This document shows positions 48,513-57,047 of a stretch of DNA of 64,000 nucleotides, in pieces. The stretch's first letter is position 1. Every line of letters starts with the position of its first letter. Below the pieces are notes generated by a model. The model was not told where the DNA came from and searched no databases. It was given only the letters and a program-made list of their open reading frames with translations. Source of the stretch: Vibrio hippocampi (GTDB taxonomy: Bacteria > Pseudomonadota > Gammaproteobacteria > Enterobacterales > Vibrionaceae); contig NZ_CAKLCM010000002.1 in the NCBI RefSeq assembly GCF_921292975.1, positions 1,674,001 through 1,738,000 of the forward strand, given 5' to 3'. The position numbers and the translations under genes were made by a program.

Positions 48513-48962
48513 TCAGCTTTCCAATTTGGCGATTTCTTCACCAAACTCTCGAATATCTTCAAAGCTGCGATAAACAGAAGCAAAGCGTATATAAGCAACC
48601 TTATCCAACTCTTTTAGCTGATTCATCACTAGGTTGCCTATCATCTCACTCGGCACTTCTCGCTCGCCTGTCGCACGCAGTTGCGACTCAATATGGCTAA
48701 TCGCAAGTTCTATGGAGTCTGCACTCACTGGGCGCTTTTCTAATGCGCGCTGAATGCCGCCTACCATTTTGTCTTTATCAAACGGTTCTCGATTGCCGTT
48801 TGACTTGATCACTTTTGGCATCACGAGTTCTGCGGTTTCAAACGTAGTAAATCGTTCGCTACACGCCAAACATTGACGACGGCGTCTTACTTGATGTCCG
48901 TCAGCAACAAGTCTCGAATCTATAACTTTTGTGTCATTTTCAGAACAAAAGGGACAATGCAT
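48513..48962 (-). CDS. nrdR: Transcriptional repressor NrdR
   Basis: NrdR represses ribonucleotide reductase genes in response to ATP/dATP. This 149-residue protein starts [18 protein letters not shown], with a zinc ribbon (CPFC and CLAC pairs), followed by the ATP-cone domain [24 protein letters not shown]. Gene order nrdR-ribD is common in gammaproteobacteria. The CDS is 450 bases, the usual family length. Confidence 0.98.
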   Translation of the reverse strand: MHCPFCSENDTKVIDSRLVADGHQVRRRRQCLACSERFTTFETAELVMPKVIKSNGNREPFDKDKMVGGIQRALEKRPVSADSIELAISHIESQLRATGEREVPSEMIGNLVMNQLKELDKVAYIRFASVYRSFEDIREFGEEIAKLES

Positions 48963-49130
48963 AACACCTCCTAAAGTAATCGCCTCTGATGCGTTTGATA
49001 CTTGCTTTTGACCCTGTCACAACAGTCAGCCGGCAAAGCAAGGTTGCCACAGTTTAGCGAAATTCAACTCAATTAGAAATCAAGGATTTGTCGTACTATC
49101 CATCCTAGCGCAAATATTCAGCAATATCGT

Positions 49131-49395
49131 TATACCCAAGTTACCTCAAGATGCAGAGTTCAGAGGACCTAGATGACTTTATATCAAGGAAAAGATGTGA
49201 AGGAATGGTGAATCCTTTCAAGCATATTTGACGCCGAGATAAAGTCATCTAGGTCCTCCCTTCGGGCGAGTTTGCTTGGCTCGTGGCCGGCGTTAACGAC
49301 TCTTTATTTAGAACCACTAAATCTTCGAATCGTTGCCTTGTCCACAAACCAAGCAAATCTCGCTGAGCCTCGCATCTTGAGGTAACTTGGGTATA
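49131..49395. repeat. MITE-like repeat with perfect 24-base terminal inverted repeats
   Basis: The left end at 49131-49154 (starting TATACCCAAGTTACC) is exactly the reverse complement of the right end at 49372-49395. Inside, AGGACCTAGATGACTTTAT and ATAAAGTCATCTAGGTCCT are a second, nested inverted pair. The element is 265 bases and has no ORF of its own, as for a non-autonomous mobile element. The TA at each tip may be a target duplication. A single end of the same family lies at 53050-53073. Confidence 0.8.
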
Positions 49396-50153
49396 CAATC
49401 CAACCAATCAAACACTTGCATCAGTTTCATCCATACCGGATCAAATGAGGCGCTTAGCACGACTTCCGTGTGCTTATAAGGGTGAGTAAAGCGCAAACTT
49501 GACGCATGCAACAACAAACGTCTCGCATCGTAATGGTCTCTGAACAAACGATTGTGCTTACCATCTCCATGGGTGGTATCGCCAATAATCGGGTGACTTA
49601 GGTGGTGCATATGACGACGCAATTGGTGCTTGCGCCCTGTCGTCGGTTTCATTTCCAACATCGCATAACGACTGGTAGCAAAACGTCCGGTCGAAAAAGG
49701 CACTTCTACCTTTGCGATAGGACGATACGCCGTCACTGCCGATTGGGCTTCTTTGTCCTGCTTAGCCTGTTTATCCGCGATTTTATCGAGTTCGACCTTG
49801 AGGGGATAATCCAATACGGCGGCTTCCTCTACCCAACCGCGAACAATCGCATGATAAGTTTTTTCAATGGTGTGTTCTGCAAACATCGGTGCAGCAGTCG
49901 CCGCGATTTCACTGGATAAAGCGAACAACAGCACCCCAGACGTTGGGCGATCTAAACGGTGCAAAGGAAAAACATGCTGACCAATCTGATCGCGGAGGGT
50001 TTGCATAACAAAACGCGTTTCATGTCTGTCCAACCAAGAGCGATGCACTAACATGCCCGCTGGCTTATTCACGGCCACAAAGTACTCATCTTGAAAGATG
50101 ATCTCTAATGGTTCGACGTCGATTAATGGTGTGTCAGTCATGGGCTTGCTCAT
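49317..50153 (-). CDS. truC: tRNA pseudouridine(65) synthase TruC, C-terminus encoded by a repeat
   Basis: TruC makes pseudouridine 65 in tRNA. Motif II with the catalytic aspartate is HVFPLHRLDRPTSGVLLF, followed by TTGRKHQLRRHMHHLSHPIIGD. The start is either ATG 50153 or 50141; no ribosome site decides. The last 25 residues (after FDWLDC: IPKLPQDARLSEICLVCGQG and so on) are translated from the inverted-repeat element at 49131-49395, so the native C-terminus has been replaced. The catalytic core seems complete, so the enzyme is probably active. It overlaps yqcC slightly, the usual pair. Confidence 0.92.
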   Translation of the reverse strand: MSKPMTDTPLIDVEPLEIIFQDEYFVAVNKPAGMLVHRSWLDRHETRFVMQTLRDQIGQHVFPLHRLDRPTSGVLLFALSSEIAATAAPMFAEHTIEKTYHAIVRGWVEEAAVLDYPLKVELDKIADKQAKQDKEAQSAVTAYRPIAKVEVPFSTGRFATSRYAMLEMKPTTGRKHQLRRHMHHLSHPIIGDTTHGDGKHNRLFRDHYDARRLLLHASSLRFTHPYKHTEVVLSASFDPVWMKLMQVFDWLDCIPKLPQDARLSEICLVCGQGNDSKI

Positions 50154-50433
50154 CAATTTGGGTCAGTAACTGAATAATGGGTTGATAATCCGGTTGATGC
50201 TTCCACACTTCTTCAAAGTAAGGCGCAATACTAAAACCGTTAGGTAAAGGCGCTCCCGCGGCTATCAACGCCTCGATACGCGCAATAAAAATCCACTGTA
50301 GCCACTGTTCCGGTTGCAATGTGTCCACGGCAAACGGTTGCTGGCTCTGCAGTCGTTCAAGATCGGGGGCGTGCCATTGCCACAGTTTGTGTTCAATCAA
50401 CAGCTGTTTGAGTTGTTCTATATGCGCTTTCAT
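50134..50433 (-). CDS. yqcC: YqcC family protein
   Basis: This protein has 99 residues from the ATG at 50433 (MKAHIEQLKQLLIEHKLWQW). The family core PFAVDTLQPEQWLQWIFIARIEALI and NGFSIAPYFEEVW is well kept. In E. coli yqcC is next to truC and the CsrB RNA gene, and the same neighbourhood is seen here. No function is known. The C-terminal end overlaps the start of truC by about 20 bases. Confidence 0.9.
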   Translation of the reverse strand: MKAHIEQLKQLLIEHKLWQWHAPDLERLQSQQPFAVDTLQPEQWLQWIFIARIEALIAAGAPLPNGFSIAPYFEEVWKHQPDYQPIIQLLTQIDEQAHD

Positions 50434-50586
50434 GGTCGATGAGGGAAGTTGAGATGCAAAGATGAAAAAGTCACGAAGACTTGAAATTTGCGTGTAGAAT
50501 ACCATCTATAGGTAAACAACCTCAAGAAACATAAGCTTTCGCTGTACTGTTATACAATGAGCGCTGGCGATATTAGGAACTGCTCC

Positions 50587-51624
50587 ATGGATACGATTCA
50601 TACCCTCACTCAGTTACTGAAAAATAGTGGCTGCCAATATCAGATTTACGACCTTTCGCGTCGTGTGCAACGTATTGATAACCGACAGTTTGAGAATGTC
50701 GAACAAGCGACTCAACCCTACCCATATCCGATTCAGCGGCAAGCTCAACTCGCTATCGCCTATTGGAATGAGAACAGACAGCCGTGGATCTGGTTATTAA
50801 AGTTTGAGTTGGACGAACGAGGTTTACTCAAACAAGCAGACATTGGTCAGTTTATTAAGTTTGTTATCGAAGCGATGGGCTCACGTTTAAGTAGTGAACT
50901 GTCGGAAAAGCAGCAAGAAAAGCTGGCGAACAATCCTTTTACCTTCAAACCTAATGAGGATAAGTTGGCGGTTTTCCATAGCCTTTTAAAGGCTCAACTG
51001 GATCTTGATCCGAGTCAGTACTACCGTCATGCAAGAGACTACTTTCAAGGTGAACTGGGTTGGGACAACTGGCAAACCGTTGGATTGCAGGGTATTACTG
51101 ATATATCGGCGCGCCTAAATCAAGATGACAACAGTCGTATCGTTCGTACCGCCTTAAGGCATGTTCACCAGCAACCCCAATATGCGCTACTTGGCGCGCT
51201 TGAGCACGTCACCCTATCAGACAAGCTTTCCGATACTATCGCCGAGCTCGCCAATAAAGAGTGCGACGATTCGCAACCGGATCTGTTTCTACTCTCTGCC
51301 TATGTACGAGCCTTAGCGGGAGGTCAGTCGCAAGCAGCCAATCAGTTGGTATCACGTATTTTGACCAGTCCACTGCTGAGTCATCAAGAGATCCTTATCG
51401 CCATCGCGGGTCGAGTCTGGACACCGCTGGCGGATCAAGCCATTGCTGAACAGTTTCTGATCCGTTTAGCGCAAACCGGTAATCAGAGTCTATTTAATCA
51501 AGTCTTTGCCGATTTGGTGATGCTACCGAGTTTGCGTTTGGTGCTGTTACCTCTTTTGCATTCGAGCCCTTCGCCAGAACTGGCAAAGGCATTGGTCGCA
51601 CTGCAATCCAGTGTCACCCATTAA
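50587..51624 (+). CDS. DUF3549 family protein
   Basis: This protein has 345 residues from the ATG at 50587 (MDTIHTLTQLLKNSGCQYQIYDLSRRVQRI), with AGGAA eight bases upstream. The N-terminal half (IQRQAQLAIAYWNENRQPWIWLLKFELDE) and the helical C-terminal half (repeated helices rich in L and A) match what I recall of DUF3549, a Vibrio/Shewanella family. It is soluble. It forms an operon with the DUF3301 gene 11 bases downstream. Function unknown. Confidence 0.85.
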   Translation: MDTIHTLTQLLKNSGCQYQIYDLSRRVQRIDNRQFENVEQATQPYPYPIQRQAQLAIAYWNENRQPWIWLLKFELDERGLLKQADIGQFIKFVIEAMGSRLSSELSEKQQEKLANNPFTFKPNEDKLAVFHSLLKAQLDLDPSQYYRHARDYFQGELGWDNWQTVGLQGITDISARLNQDDNSRIVRTALRHVHQQPQYALLGALEHVTLSDKLSDTIAELANKECDDSQPDLFLLSAYVRALAGGQSQAANQLVSRILTSPLLSHQEILIAIAGRVWTPLADQAIAEQFLIRLAQTGNQSLFNQVFADLVMLPSLRLVLLPLLHSSPSPELAKALVALQSSVTH

Positions 51625-51635
51625 TTGAGGTAGAG

Positions 51636-51932
51636 ATGGATAATCTATTAATGCTGCTGGCGCTCAGTTGTCTTTGTGGTCTATTTTGGCAACAACGTAG
51701 ACAATCAGAGATCGCCAATTCTGCGGTACGAAGGAAGTGTAAAGAGTTAGATCTGCAAGTGCTGAGTGTTTCACTCGGCTCACATCGGTTGAGAGATGCC
51801 AACGGTCGATGGGGTTGGCATACTATTTATGAATTTGAGTTTTCTGCGCTTGGAGATGATGCGTATCACGCAAAACTGGTGATGAAAGGCTTTCGTGTGC
51901 TGAACTTCCATCTTCCTCCGCATCGTATATAA
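51636..51932 (+). CDS. DUF3301 family single-pass membrane protein
   Basis: This 98-residue protein starts with an N-terminal membrane segment (LLMLLALSCLCGLFW, about 4-18) followed by a basic stretch (QQRRQSEIANSAVRRKCKEL) and a beta-type domain GWHTIYEFEFSALGDDAYHAKLVMKG. The match to DUF3301 is from memory. Its last 110 bases overlap the 3' end of the convergent acetyltransferase gene. Confidence 0.85.
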   Translation: MDNLLMLLALSCLCGLFWQQRRQSEIANSAVRRKCKELDLQVLSVSLGSHRLRDANGRWGWHTIYEFEFSALGDDAYHAKLVMKGFRVLNFHLPPHRI

Positions 51933-52398
51933 ATTGGTAATTGAGGTAAGGGCCAAACTCGTCGCTTGCCTCACTCACCCAATCAAAACCTAATTTATCT
52001 AGCAGACGCAAAGAAGCGGTATGACCAATATCGACACTTGCGCACAAAGCAGAAAGGCTAAGCGCCTTCATCGCCTCAGGAACAAAAGCGGATAACACCT
52101 CTGTCGCATACCCTTGACGCCAATATTTTTTATCGAAAAGATAGCCCAGCTCAGCGGTAGGTTCATTGAGGCTGATAAAGACATGCCCAATAAAATCTCG
52201 CGTTCGAATATCTAACACAGCAAAAGCATACTGCTGCTTATCGGTTAACACTTTTTGAAACAGCGCTCTGGCAGAATCGACCGTGTGAGCACCATTCATA
52301 TGCTGGCGATTTTTAGCGCACACATTGAGCATGACAAAATCAGACTCTAATTCTTCAGTGTAGGGAACCAACAAGGTTCTTTGGGTGACAATCGTCAT
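51823..52398 (-). CDS. GNAT family N-acetyltransferase (RimJ/RimL-like)
   Basis: This 191-residue protein has the RimJ-like pattern: LLVPYTEELESDF at the start, FIGHVFISLNEPTAELGYLF and KKYWRQGYATEVLSAFVPEAM (acetyl-CoA loop), then SVDIGHTASLRLLDKLGF. The last 35 or so residues lie antisense to the DUF3301 gene and look non-native (AHESLSSPVLRDTHHLQAQK), so the C-terminus has probably been extended by loss of an earlier stop. The substrate is unknown. Confidence 0.85.
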   Translation of the reverse strand: MTIVTQRTLLVPYTEELESDFVMLNVCAKNRQHMNGAHTVDSARALFQKVLTDKQQYAFAVLDIRTRDFIGHVFISLNEPTAELGYLFDKKYWRQGYATEVLSAFVPEAMKALSLSALCASVDIGHTASLRLLDKLGFDWVSEASDEFGPYLNYQFIYDAEEDGSSAHESLSSPVLRDTHHLQAQKTQIHK

Positions 52399-52444
52399 AA
52401 TTCAATTCCTTTGAAACGGTGGTCAGCGCTCAGAACTACGAATA

Positions 52445-52800
52445 TAAGAAAGCCCCAATACTTGCGTATTGGGGCTATGGTCTTACTCGCAGCGATCCGG
52501 CTACTCTTAATGCTCCATGCATCATCCATAACAATGCTACTTCCTTAGCATTCAATCCAAATCATCGCCATCCTAGCGGTGTCCATATATTCCCATAACG
52601 CTAACTATCCCAACCAGCTTACGTCGCCATATCCTTTAGCGGTGTCCTTGTCCAACAATCCTGATGGTGTTCCGTTTGCTCAACCATGAGCTTTAAATCC
52701 ATTCATAGGCAAAAAAACTATTTTACCTATTTGCTATCCAACGTAGCAGAGTAAAGAATCCGTCTTTACTGAGTATCCTTTCTACGGGGTTTAATGTACC
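52445..52800 (-). ncRNA. CsrB-family regulatory RNA
   Basis: The minus strand from about 52790 to 52494 contains some 18 GGA motifs, many as AGGA or ATGGA, several in hairpin loops; for example GTAAAGACGGATTCTTTAC puts GGA in a loop closed by a seven-base stem. GGACACCGCTA(AA)GGAT occurs twice. It ends at a strong terminator (AGCCCCAATAC/GTATTGGGGCT, 52451-52476, then TTTC). RNAs of this kind bind and titrate CsrA. The gene lies close to yqcC and truC, as csrB does in E. coli. The 5' end is approximate. Which Vibrio paralogue (CsrB, C or D) it is cannot be said. Confidence 0.87.
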
Positions 52801-52946
52801 GCAAAACGATGACTAGAAAACCGCATTACTCTGTATCGATCATTGCACAGTTAGAAATGTCAAAGTGTAACAACTATATATATCAATCAGTTAAAAATTA
52901 TTTGTCGAAACATTCACCAACCAACTTTTCTTTGTCTCACAGTCAC

Positions 52947-52964
52947 TGTGCGAGATGTCTCACA
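52947..52964. promoter_or_regulatory. UvrY/VarA-like binding site upstream of the CsrB-family RNA
   Basis: TGTGCGAGATGTCTCACA matches the UvrY box that I recall from the E. coli csrB promoter (TGTGAGAGATCTCTTACA) at 15 of 18 positions. It lies about 150-170 bases upstream of the presumed RNA start, as expected for activation by the BarA/VarS-UvrY/VarA system. A nearby inverted copy TGTCTCACAGTC lies at 52933-52944. Confidence 0.65.
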
Positions 52965-53049
52965 CAGGATTTCCAAAATAACCTAGTAGATTGACTAGCC
53001 GAGTCAAGACAACTGGTCTTTCTGCAACCACCAGATTCTGCCGAACCTC

Positions 53050-53073
53050 GCATCTTGAGGTAATTTGGGTATA
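53050..53073. repeat. Solo end of the MITE-like repeat
   Basis: GCATCTTGAGGTAATTTGGG followed by TATA differs at one base from the right end of the 49131-49395 element. The preceding 25 bases also resemble that element. No left end was found nearby, so this is a deleted or partial copy, ending about 40 bases before the next gene. Confidence 0.75.
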
Positions 53074-53111
53074 CTCTTAGCCAGTTTAATGCTCGAAAAT
53101 GGATAACAACG

Positions 53112-53405
53112 ATGCTTACCAAAGATGTTTCAACTGAAATTGAAACCGTACTTAATGCTCTACATAGCGAGGGCAAAGAGCCCACCGTTGCACTGGTCAA
53201 AGCCCGCTTAACCTCAAAAGTCCCTATGCCTGCGATTATCAGCGTCATTAAATCTTGGAAAAGCACCAAGCGAGTACCAAAAGTCGAAATTGCTGAGCAA
53301 GACACTCAGCAGGACAACAAACTTGAACAGCGAGTCGCAGAGCTTGAGAGTCAAGTTCGCCAACTGTTAGAACGTATTACGCTATTGGAACAAAAAAATG
53401 GTTAA
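53112..53405 (+). CDS. Coiled-coil protein with KfrA-like N-terminal domain
   Basis: This 97-residue protein has a helical N-terminal domain ([40 protein letters not shown]) resembling the helix-turn-helix of KfrA-type plasmid proteins and a C-terminal coiled coil ([24 protein letters not shown]). It may bind DNA or pair with another protein; this is inference. Its stop overlaps the start of the downstream yaiI-like gene by eight bases, indicating coupling. Confidence 0.75.
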   Translation: MLTKDVSTEIETVLNALHSEGKEPTVALVKARLTSKVPMPAIISVIKSWKSTKRVPKVEIAEQDTQQDNKLEQRVAELESQVRQLLERITLLEQKNG

Positions 53406-53850
53406 AGTATGGATTGATGCGGATGCCTGTCCCAAGGTAATCAGAGAAACACTATGTCGAGCCGCTGAACGAACTGGGCTCACCTTTACGTTTATTGCGA
53501 ATCACGCCGTTCCTGTCCCTAAACGCGCCAATATTCACAGTATCACCGTACCATCTGGCTTCGACATTGCCGATAACGAGATTGTTAAGCGAGTCACTGA
53601 GGGGGATCTGGTGATTACCTCCGACATCCCGCTTGCCGATGAAGTGATTAGTAAGAAAGCGCTAGCACTGAGTCCTCGCGGGGAGCTATTTACGGCTGAC
53701 ACCATCAAAGCCAGGCTCAACATTCGCGACTTTATGGAAACCATGCGCTCAAGTGGTGTACAAACCGGAGGACCTGCGCCTCTGGGACAAACGGAAAGAC
53801 GTGAGTTTGCTAATCAGTTGGACAAATTTTTAGCCAAAGCAGCTCGTTGA
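53398..53850 (+). CDS. yaiI: UPF0178 (DUF188) family protein YaiI/YqxD-like
   Basis: This 150-residue protein has the DUF188 pattern: [20 protein letters not shown] at the N-terminus, [20 protein letters not shown] in the middle and [20 protein letters not shown] toward the end. The acidic residues suggest a PIN-like nuclease-type fold, but activity is not established for the family. It is followed by a strong bidirectional terminator shared with proA. Confidence 0.92.
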   Translation: MVKVWIDADACPKVIRETLCRAAERTGLTFTFIANHAVPVPKRANIHSITVPSGFDIADNEIVKRVTEGDLVITSDIPLADEVISKKALALSPRGELFTADTIKARLNIRDFMETMRSSGVQTGGPAPLGQTERREFANQLDKFLAKAAR

Positions 53851-53872
53851 GGCATGAGTTTTTCAATCAGAT

Positions 53873-53917
53873 AAAATGACAAAGACCACCGCATTTGGTG
53901 GTCTTTGTCATTTTTAA
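53873..53917. terminator. Bidirectional terminator between the yaiI-like gene and proA
   Basis: AAAATGACAAAGACCACC and GGTGGTCTTTGTCATTTT form an 18-base perfect stem with a six-base loop. Confidence 0.92.
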
Positions 53918-53928
53918 GTCGCTTGCGA

Positions 53929-55179
53929 TTACGCTCTTGGCAAATAATCCGCTTTACCGACCCATTTGTAACTGGTCAACTCTTCAAGCCCCATTGGACC
54001 GCGAGCATGCAGTTTTTGGGTTGAAACCGCCACTTCGGCACCCAGACCAAATTGCGCGCCATCAGTAAAACGAGTGGACGCGTTGACATAGACTGCCGCT
54101 GAACCCGCCGAGTTAATAAACTTCTCTGAATTCACTAGGCTGTTGGTCATAATGGCATCTGAGTGACTCGCATTATGAACGCGCATATGGTCAATTGCCT
54201 GATCGATATCACCAACTACCTTGACGCCAAGTGTGTAGCTAAGCCATTCGGTATCAAAATCACCCGGTTTCGCTTCACGTACGCCCTCTTTTTCACCGAA
54301 AATGGTCAATGCGGTCGGTGCAGCGACAAACTCGACTCGTTGATGTAGACGCTGGTATAGCATCGGAATAAATTGTTTCGCGACCGCTTCATGCAATAGC
54401 AAGGTGTCCAAAGAGTTACACGCCGACGGACGTTGTACTTTAGAGTTCTCAACCACATCTAAACTACGCTCAAGATCCGCACTCTCATCAACGAAAATAT
54501 GACTGATGCCAAAGCCACCGATAATCACAGGGATGTTGCTGTTCTCTTTACACATTTTGTGCAGACCAGCACCACCTCGAGGAATGATCATATCCACATA
54601 CTCGTCCAGTTTTAGCAACTGAGAGACCAGCTCACGGTCAGGTTTTTCAATGTATTGTACCGACGCCGCAGGTAAACCCGCTTTATCTAATGCCGATTGA
54701 ATCACCTTAACCAATTCCATATTGGAGTAGAAAGTTTCTTTACCACCGCGCAAGATACTCGCATTACCCGTTTTTAAACAGAGCGCAGCAATATCAATGG
54801 TCACGTTTGGACGAGCTTCATAGATCACCCCAACCACGCCAAGCGGTACGCGGCGCTTTGCCAGGCTCATGCCATTTTCAAGAATACGACTGTCAAGTTC
54901 ACTGCCCACAGGATCATCAAGAGTAATAACGTTACGAACGTCATCTGCAATACCCTTAAGGCGCGCTTCGTTAAGCAACAGACGGTCAAGCAATGCCTCT
55001 GTCAGACCCGCTTCTCGACCTAACTCAATATCTTTTGCGTTAGCTGCCAAAATAGTGGCTGCGCTGGCTTCTAATTCATCCGCAATGATTTCCAGTGCGC
55101 TGTTTTTTTGCTTTGTTGACGCGGTTGCCAGAGTAAAGCTTGCTTGTTTGGCCGCTTGACCGAGTTTAATCATGTCCAT
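53929..55179 (-). CDS. proA: Glutamate-5-semialdehyde dehydrogenase
   Basis: ProA reduces glutamyl phosphate to glutamate semialdehyde in proline synthesis. This 416-residue protein is a member of the aldehyde dehydrogenase fold with the catalytic cysteine in [13 protein letters not shown], the binding stretches [25 protein letters not shown] (cofactor) and [26 protein letters not shown]. It follows proB by 17 bases and shares its promoter. Confidence 0.98.
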   Translation of the reverse strand: MDMIKLGQAAKQASFTLATASTKQKNSALEIIADELEASAATILAANAKDIELGREAGLTEALLDRLLLNEARLKGIADDVRNVITLDDPVGSELDSRILENGMSLAKRRVPLGVVGVIYEARPNVTIDIAALCLKTGNASILRGGKETFYSNMELVKVIQSALDKAGLPAASVQYIEKPDRELVSQLLKLDEYVDMIIPRGGAGLHKMCKENSNIPVIIGGFGISHIFVDESADLERSLDVVENSKVQRPSACNSLDTLLLHEAVAKQFIPMLYQRLHQRVEFVAAPTALTIFGEKEGVREAKPGDFDTEWLSYTLGVKVVGDIDQAIDHMRVHNASHSDAIMTNSLVNSEKFINSAGSAAVYVNASTRFTDGAQFGLGAEVAVSTQKLHARGPMGLEELTSYKWVGKADYLPRA

Positions 55180-55196
55180 AAATAATCCTGTGAATA

Positions 55197-56333
55197 CTAT
55201 TCTTGAATGACAACCATATCGTCACGGTGAATCACTTCTGCGCCGTAATCATAACCTAAGATACTATTGATATCTTTACTGTGTTTACCCACTATCTTAA
55301 GCATATCGCTGTCAGAGTAACCGCTGATTCCTTTAGCGATTAATTGTCCATCTGTTGTCGTAATCCTAACCACCTCACCACGGGAAAAGTGACCGGAAAC
55401 GGAAACCACGCCTTTGGCAAGCAGACTGCTCCCTTTGCCGATAACAGCGTTTACCGCACCAGCATCAACCACCAAGTCGCCAGAGGCTGACGGTCCGGCC
55501 AGAATCCAACGCTTACGGTTTTCCAACGCTTCCGGCAGTGGCAGGAATCGGGTGCCCTGAGGGTTATCAGAAAGCGAGTCTGCAACCACATTCGGAGCAC
55601 TACCGGCGGCAATAATAACCTCAATACCAGCTCGACGCGCAATGTCGGCGGCTTGCAACTTGGTTGCCATGCCACCCGTTCCCAGAGTGGTACCGCTGCC
55701 ACCTGCAATCTTACGCAGAGTCTCATCAATCGTGGTGACTTCACGAATAAGCTCCGCATCAGGGTTGGTGCGAGGATCGGCAGTAAACAAACCGGCTTGG
55801 TCAGTAAGCAGTAACAACTTATCCGCACCACAAAGGATACCCACCAGCGCGGAGAGATTGTCGTTGTCACCCACTTTGATCTCGGTGGTTGCCACAGCGT
55901 CGTTTTCGTTAACCACGGGAATAATCCCATGCTCGACTAAGGCATTAATCGTGTCTCTCGCATTGAGAAAGCGTTCACGATCTTCTAAGTCCGCTCTTGT
56001 CAGTAGCATCTGACCGATCTTTAGACCATAAATAGAGAACAGAGATTCCCAAACTTGGATCAACTGACTTTGTCCAACAGCCGCAAGCAGTTGCTTACTG
56101 GACATGGCATTGGGCAATTCGGGGTAACCAAGGTGTTCACGACCGGCGGCGATGGCGCCAGAGGAAACCAATACAACCGCATGCCCTTGCTTAATTAATT
56201 CAGCGCACTGCCTGACAAGCTCTACCATATGAGCTTTATTCAATGCCAGTGAACCGCCCGTTAATACGCTTGTGCCTAATTTTACGACAACCGTTTGTTT
56301 CGTTGTCTGTTGACCATGTATTTCAGATGCCAT
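55197..56333 (-). CDS. proB: Glutamate 5-kinase
   Basis: ProB phosphorylates glutamate, the feedback-regulated first step of proline synthesis. This 378-residue protein has the kinase domain ([64 protein letters not shown]) and a C-terminal PUA domain (about 280-378). It starts a two-gene operon with proA. The 177 bases to crl hold no other feature. Confidence 0.98.
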   Translation of the reverse strand: MASEIHGQQTTKQTVVVKLGTSVLTGGSLALNKAHMVELVRQCAELIKQGHAVVLVSSGAIAAGREHLGYPELPNAMSSKQLLAAVGQSQLIQVWESLFSIYGLKIGQMLLTRADLEDRERFLNARDTINALVEHGIIPVVNENDAVATTEIKVGDNDNLSALVGILCGADKLLLLTDQAGLFTADPRTNPDAELIREVTTIDETLRKIAGGSGTTLGTGGMATKLQAADIARRAGIEVIIAAGSAPNVVADSLSDNPQGTRFLPLPEALENRKRWILAGPSASGDLVVDAGAVNAVIGKGSSLLAKGVVSVSGHFSRGEVVRITTTDGQLIAKGISGYSDSDMLKIVGKHSKDINSILGYDYGAEVIHRDDMVVIQE

Positions 56334-56510
56334 GTTAACTTTCAGCTAGATGTGAATAAAAAAATAAAGGGGTAATGTTTTAGCAATCTAACTTGCTTAG
56401 CACAAGTAAAATATCAACTAAAGCAACAATCACCCAAGAGACGCTGCAATAGCGTCATCTTAAGTGATAGGAAAGGAAAAAACGATAGGTGTGACGCTGG
56501 GACTCTTTAA

Positions 56511-56918
56511 TTAAACAAATTCTGCCGATTGTTCGCCCACTACAACCTGAAAATCAAACTTGGACTGTAATACTTCCACCAATTTTTGATGGAATATTTC
56601 TTGAGTACGAGTGATTTCATCAACCGCCGCGGCTGGGGCAACCTCTGTTTTCCATACGCCAGCCTGGTCGTAGAGACCAATTTGATAAACCGCTTCAAAC
56701 TGTTCTCCATCTTGGTACAAGTCGAGCCACCATCCCCAAAACTCTCTATCCTCTGGAGATTTTTTGTCGTCAACGCAGACAGATAAACAGTCGAAATGGT
56801 AGGCTCCTTCTTTACAGAGCGCCTCGCGAAGATAAGGTCCAATGGCTTTGAGAGCCGATACTAGCCGATAGTGCGTTGGTTTCTTTGCCGCTTCTGACTT
56901 TTTTGCTGCTTCTGACAT
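56511..56918 (-). CDS. crl: Sigma-S-binding protein Crl
   Basis: Crl helps sigma-S bind core RNA polymerase. This 135-residue protein has the family core THYRLVSALKAIGPYLRE, HFDCLSVCVDDKKSPEDREFWGWWLDL and WKTEVAPAAAVDEITRTQEIFHQKL. The first 15 residues (repeated SEAAKK) are a short repeat. It lies beside proB and frsA, the standard Vibrio arrangement. A connection to stationary-phase control is known for the family. Confidence 0.95.
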   Translation of the reverse strand: MSEAAKKSEAAKKPTHYRLVSALKAIGPYLREALCKEGAYHFDCLSVCVDDKKSPEDREFWGWWLDLYQDGEQFEAVYQIGLYDQAGVWKTEVAPAAAVDEITRTQEIFHQKLVEVLQSKFDFQVVVGEQSAEFV

Positions 56919-57047
56919 TGATAAACTCCATATTTAAATTAAATAAAAGCGTTAACCGTGATAATTTATATTTTTAATCTTTATTCTATTTTTTATCATA
57001 GATTTGATTACATGGTTATTTCAAATTTAACTAATATGGAACACAGG

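Noticed and set aside
52794-52994. 66-codon plus-strand frame near the CsrB-type RNA
   Set aside because: It covers the promoter and UvrY-like box of the RNA and has no protein features or ribosome site.
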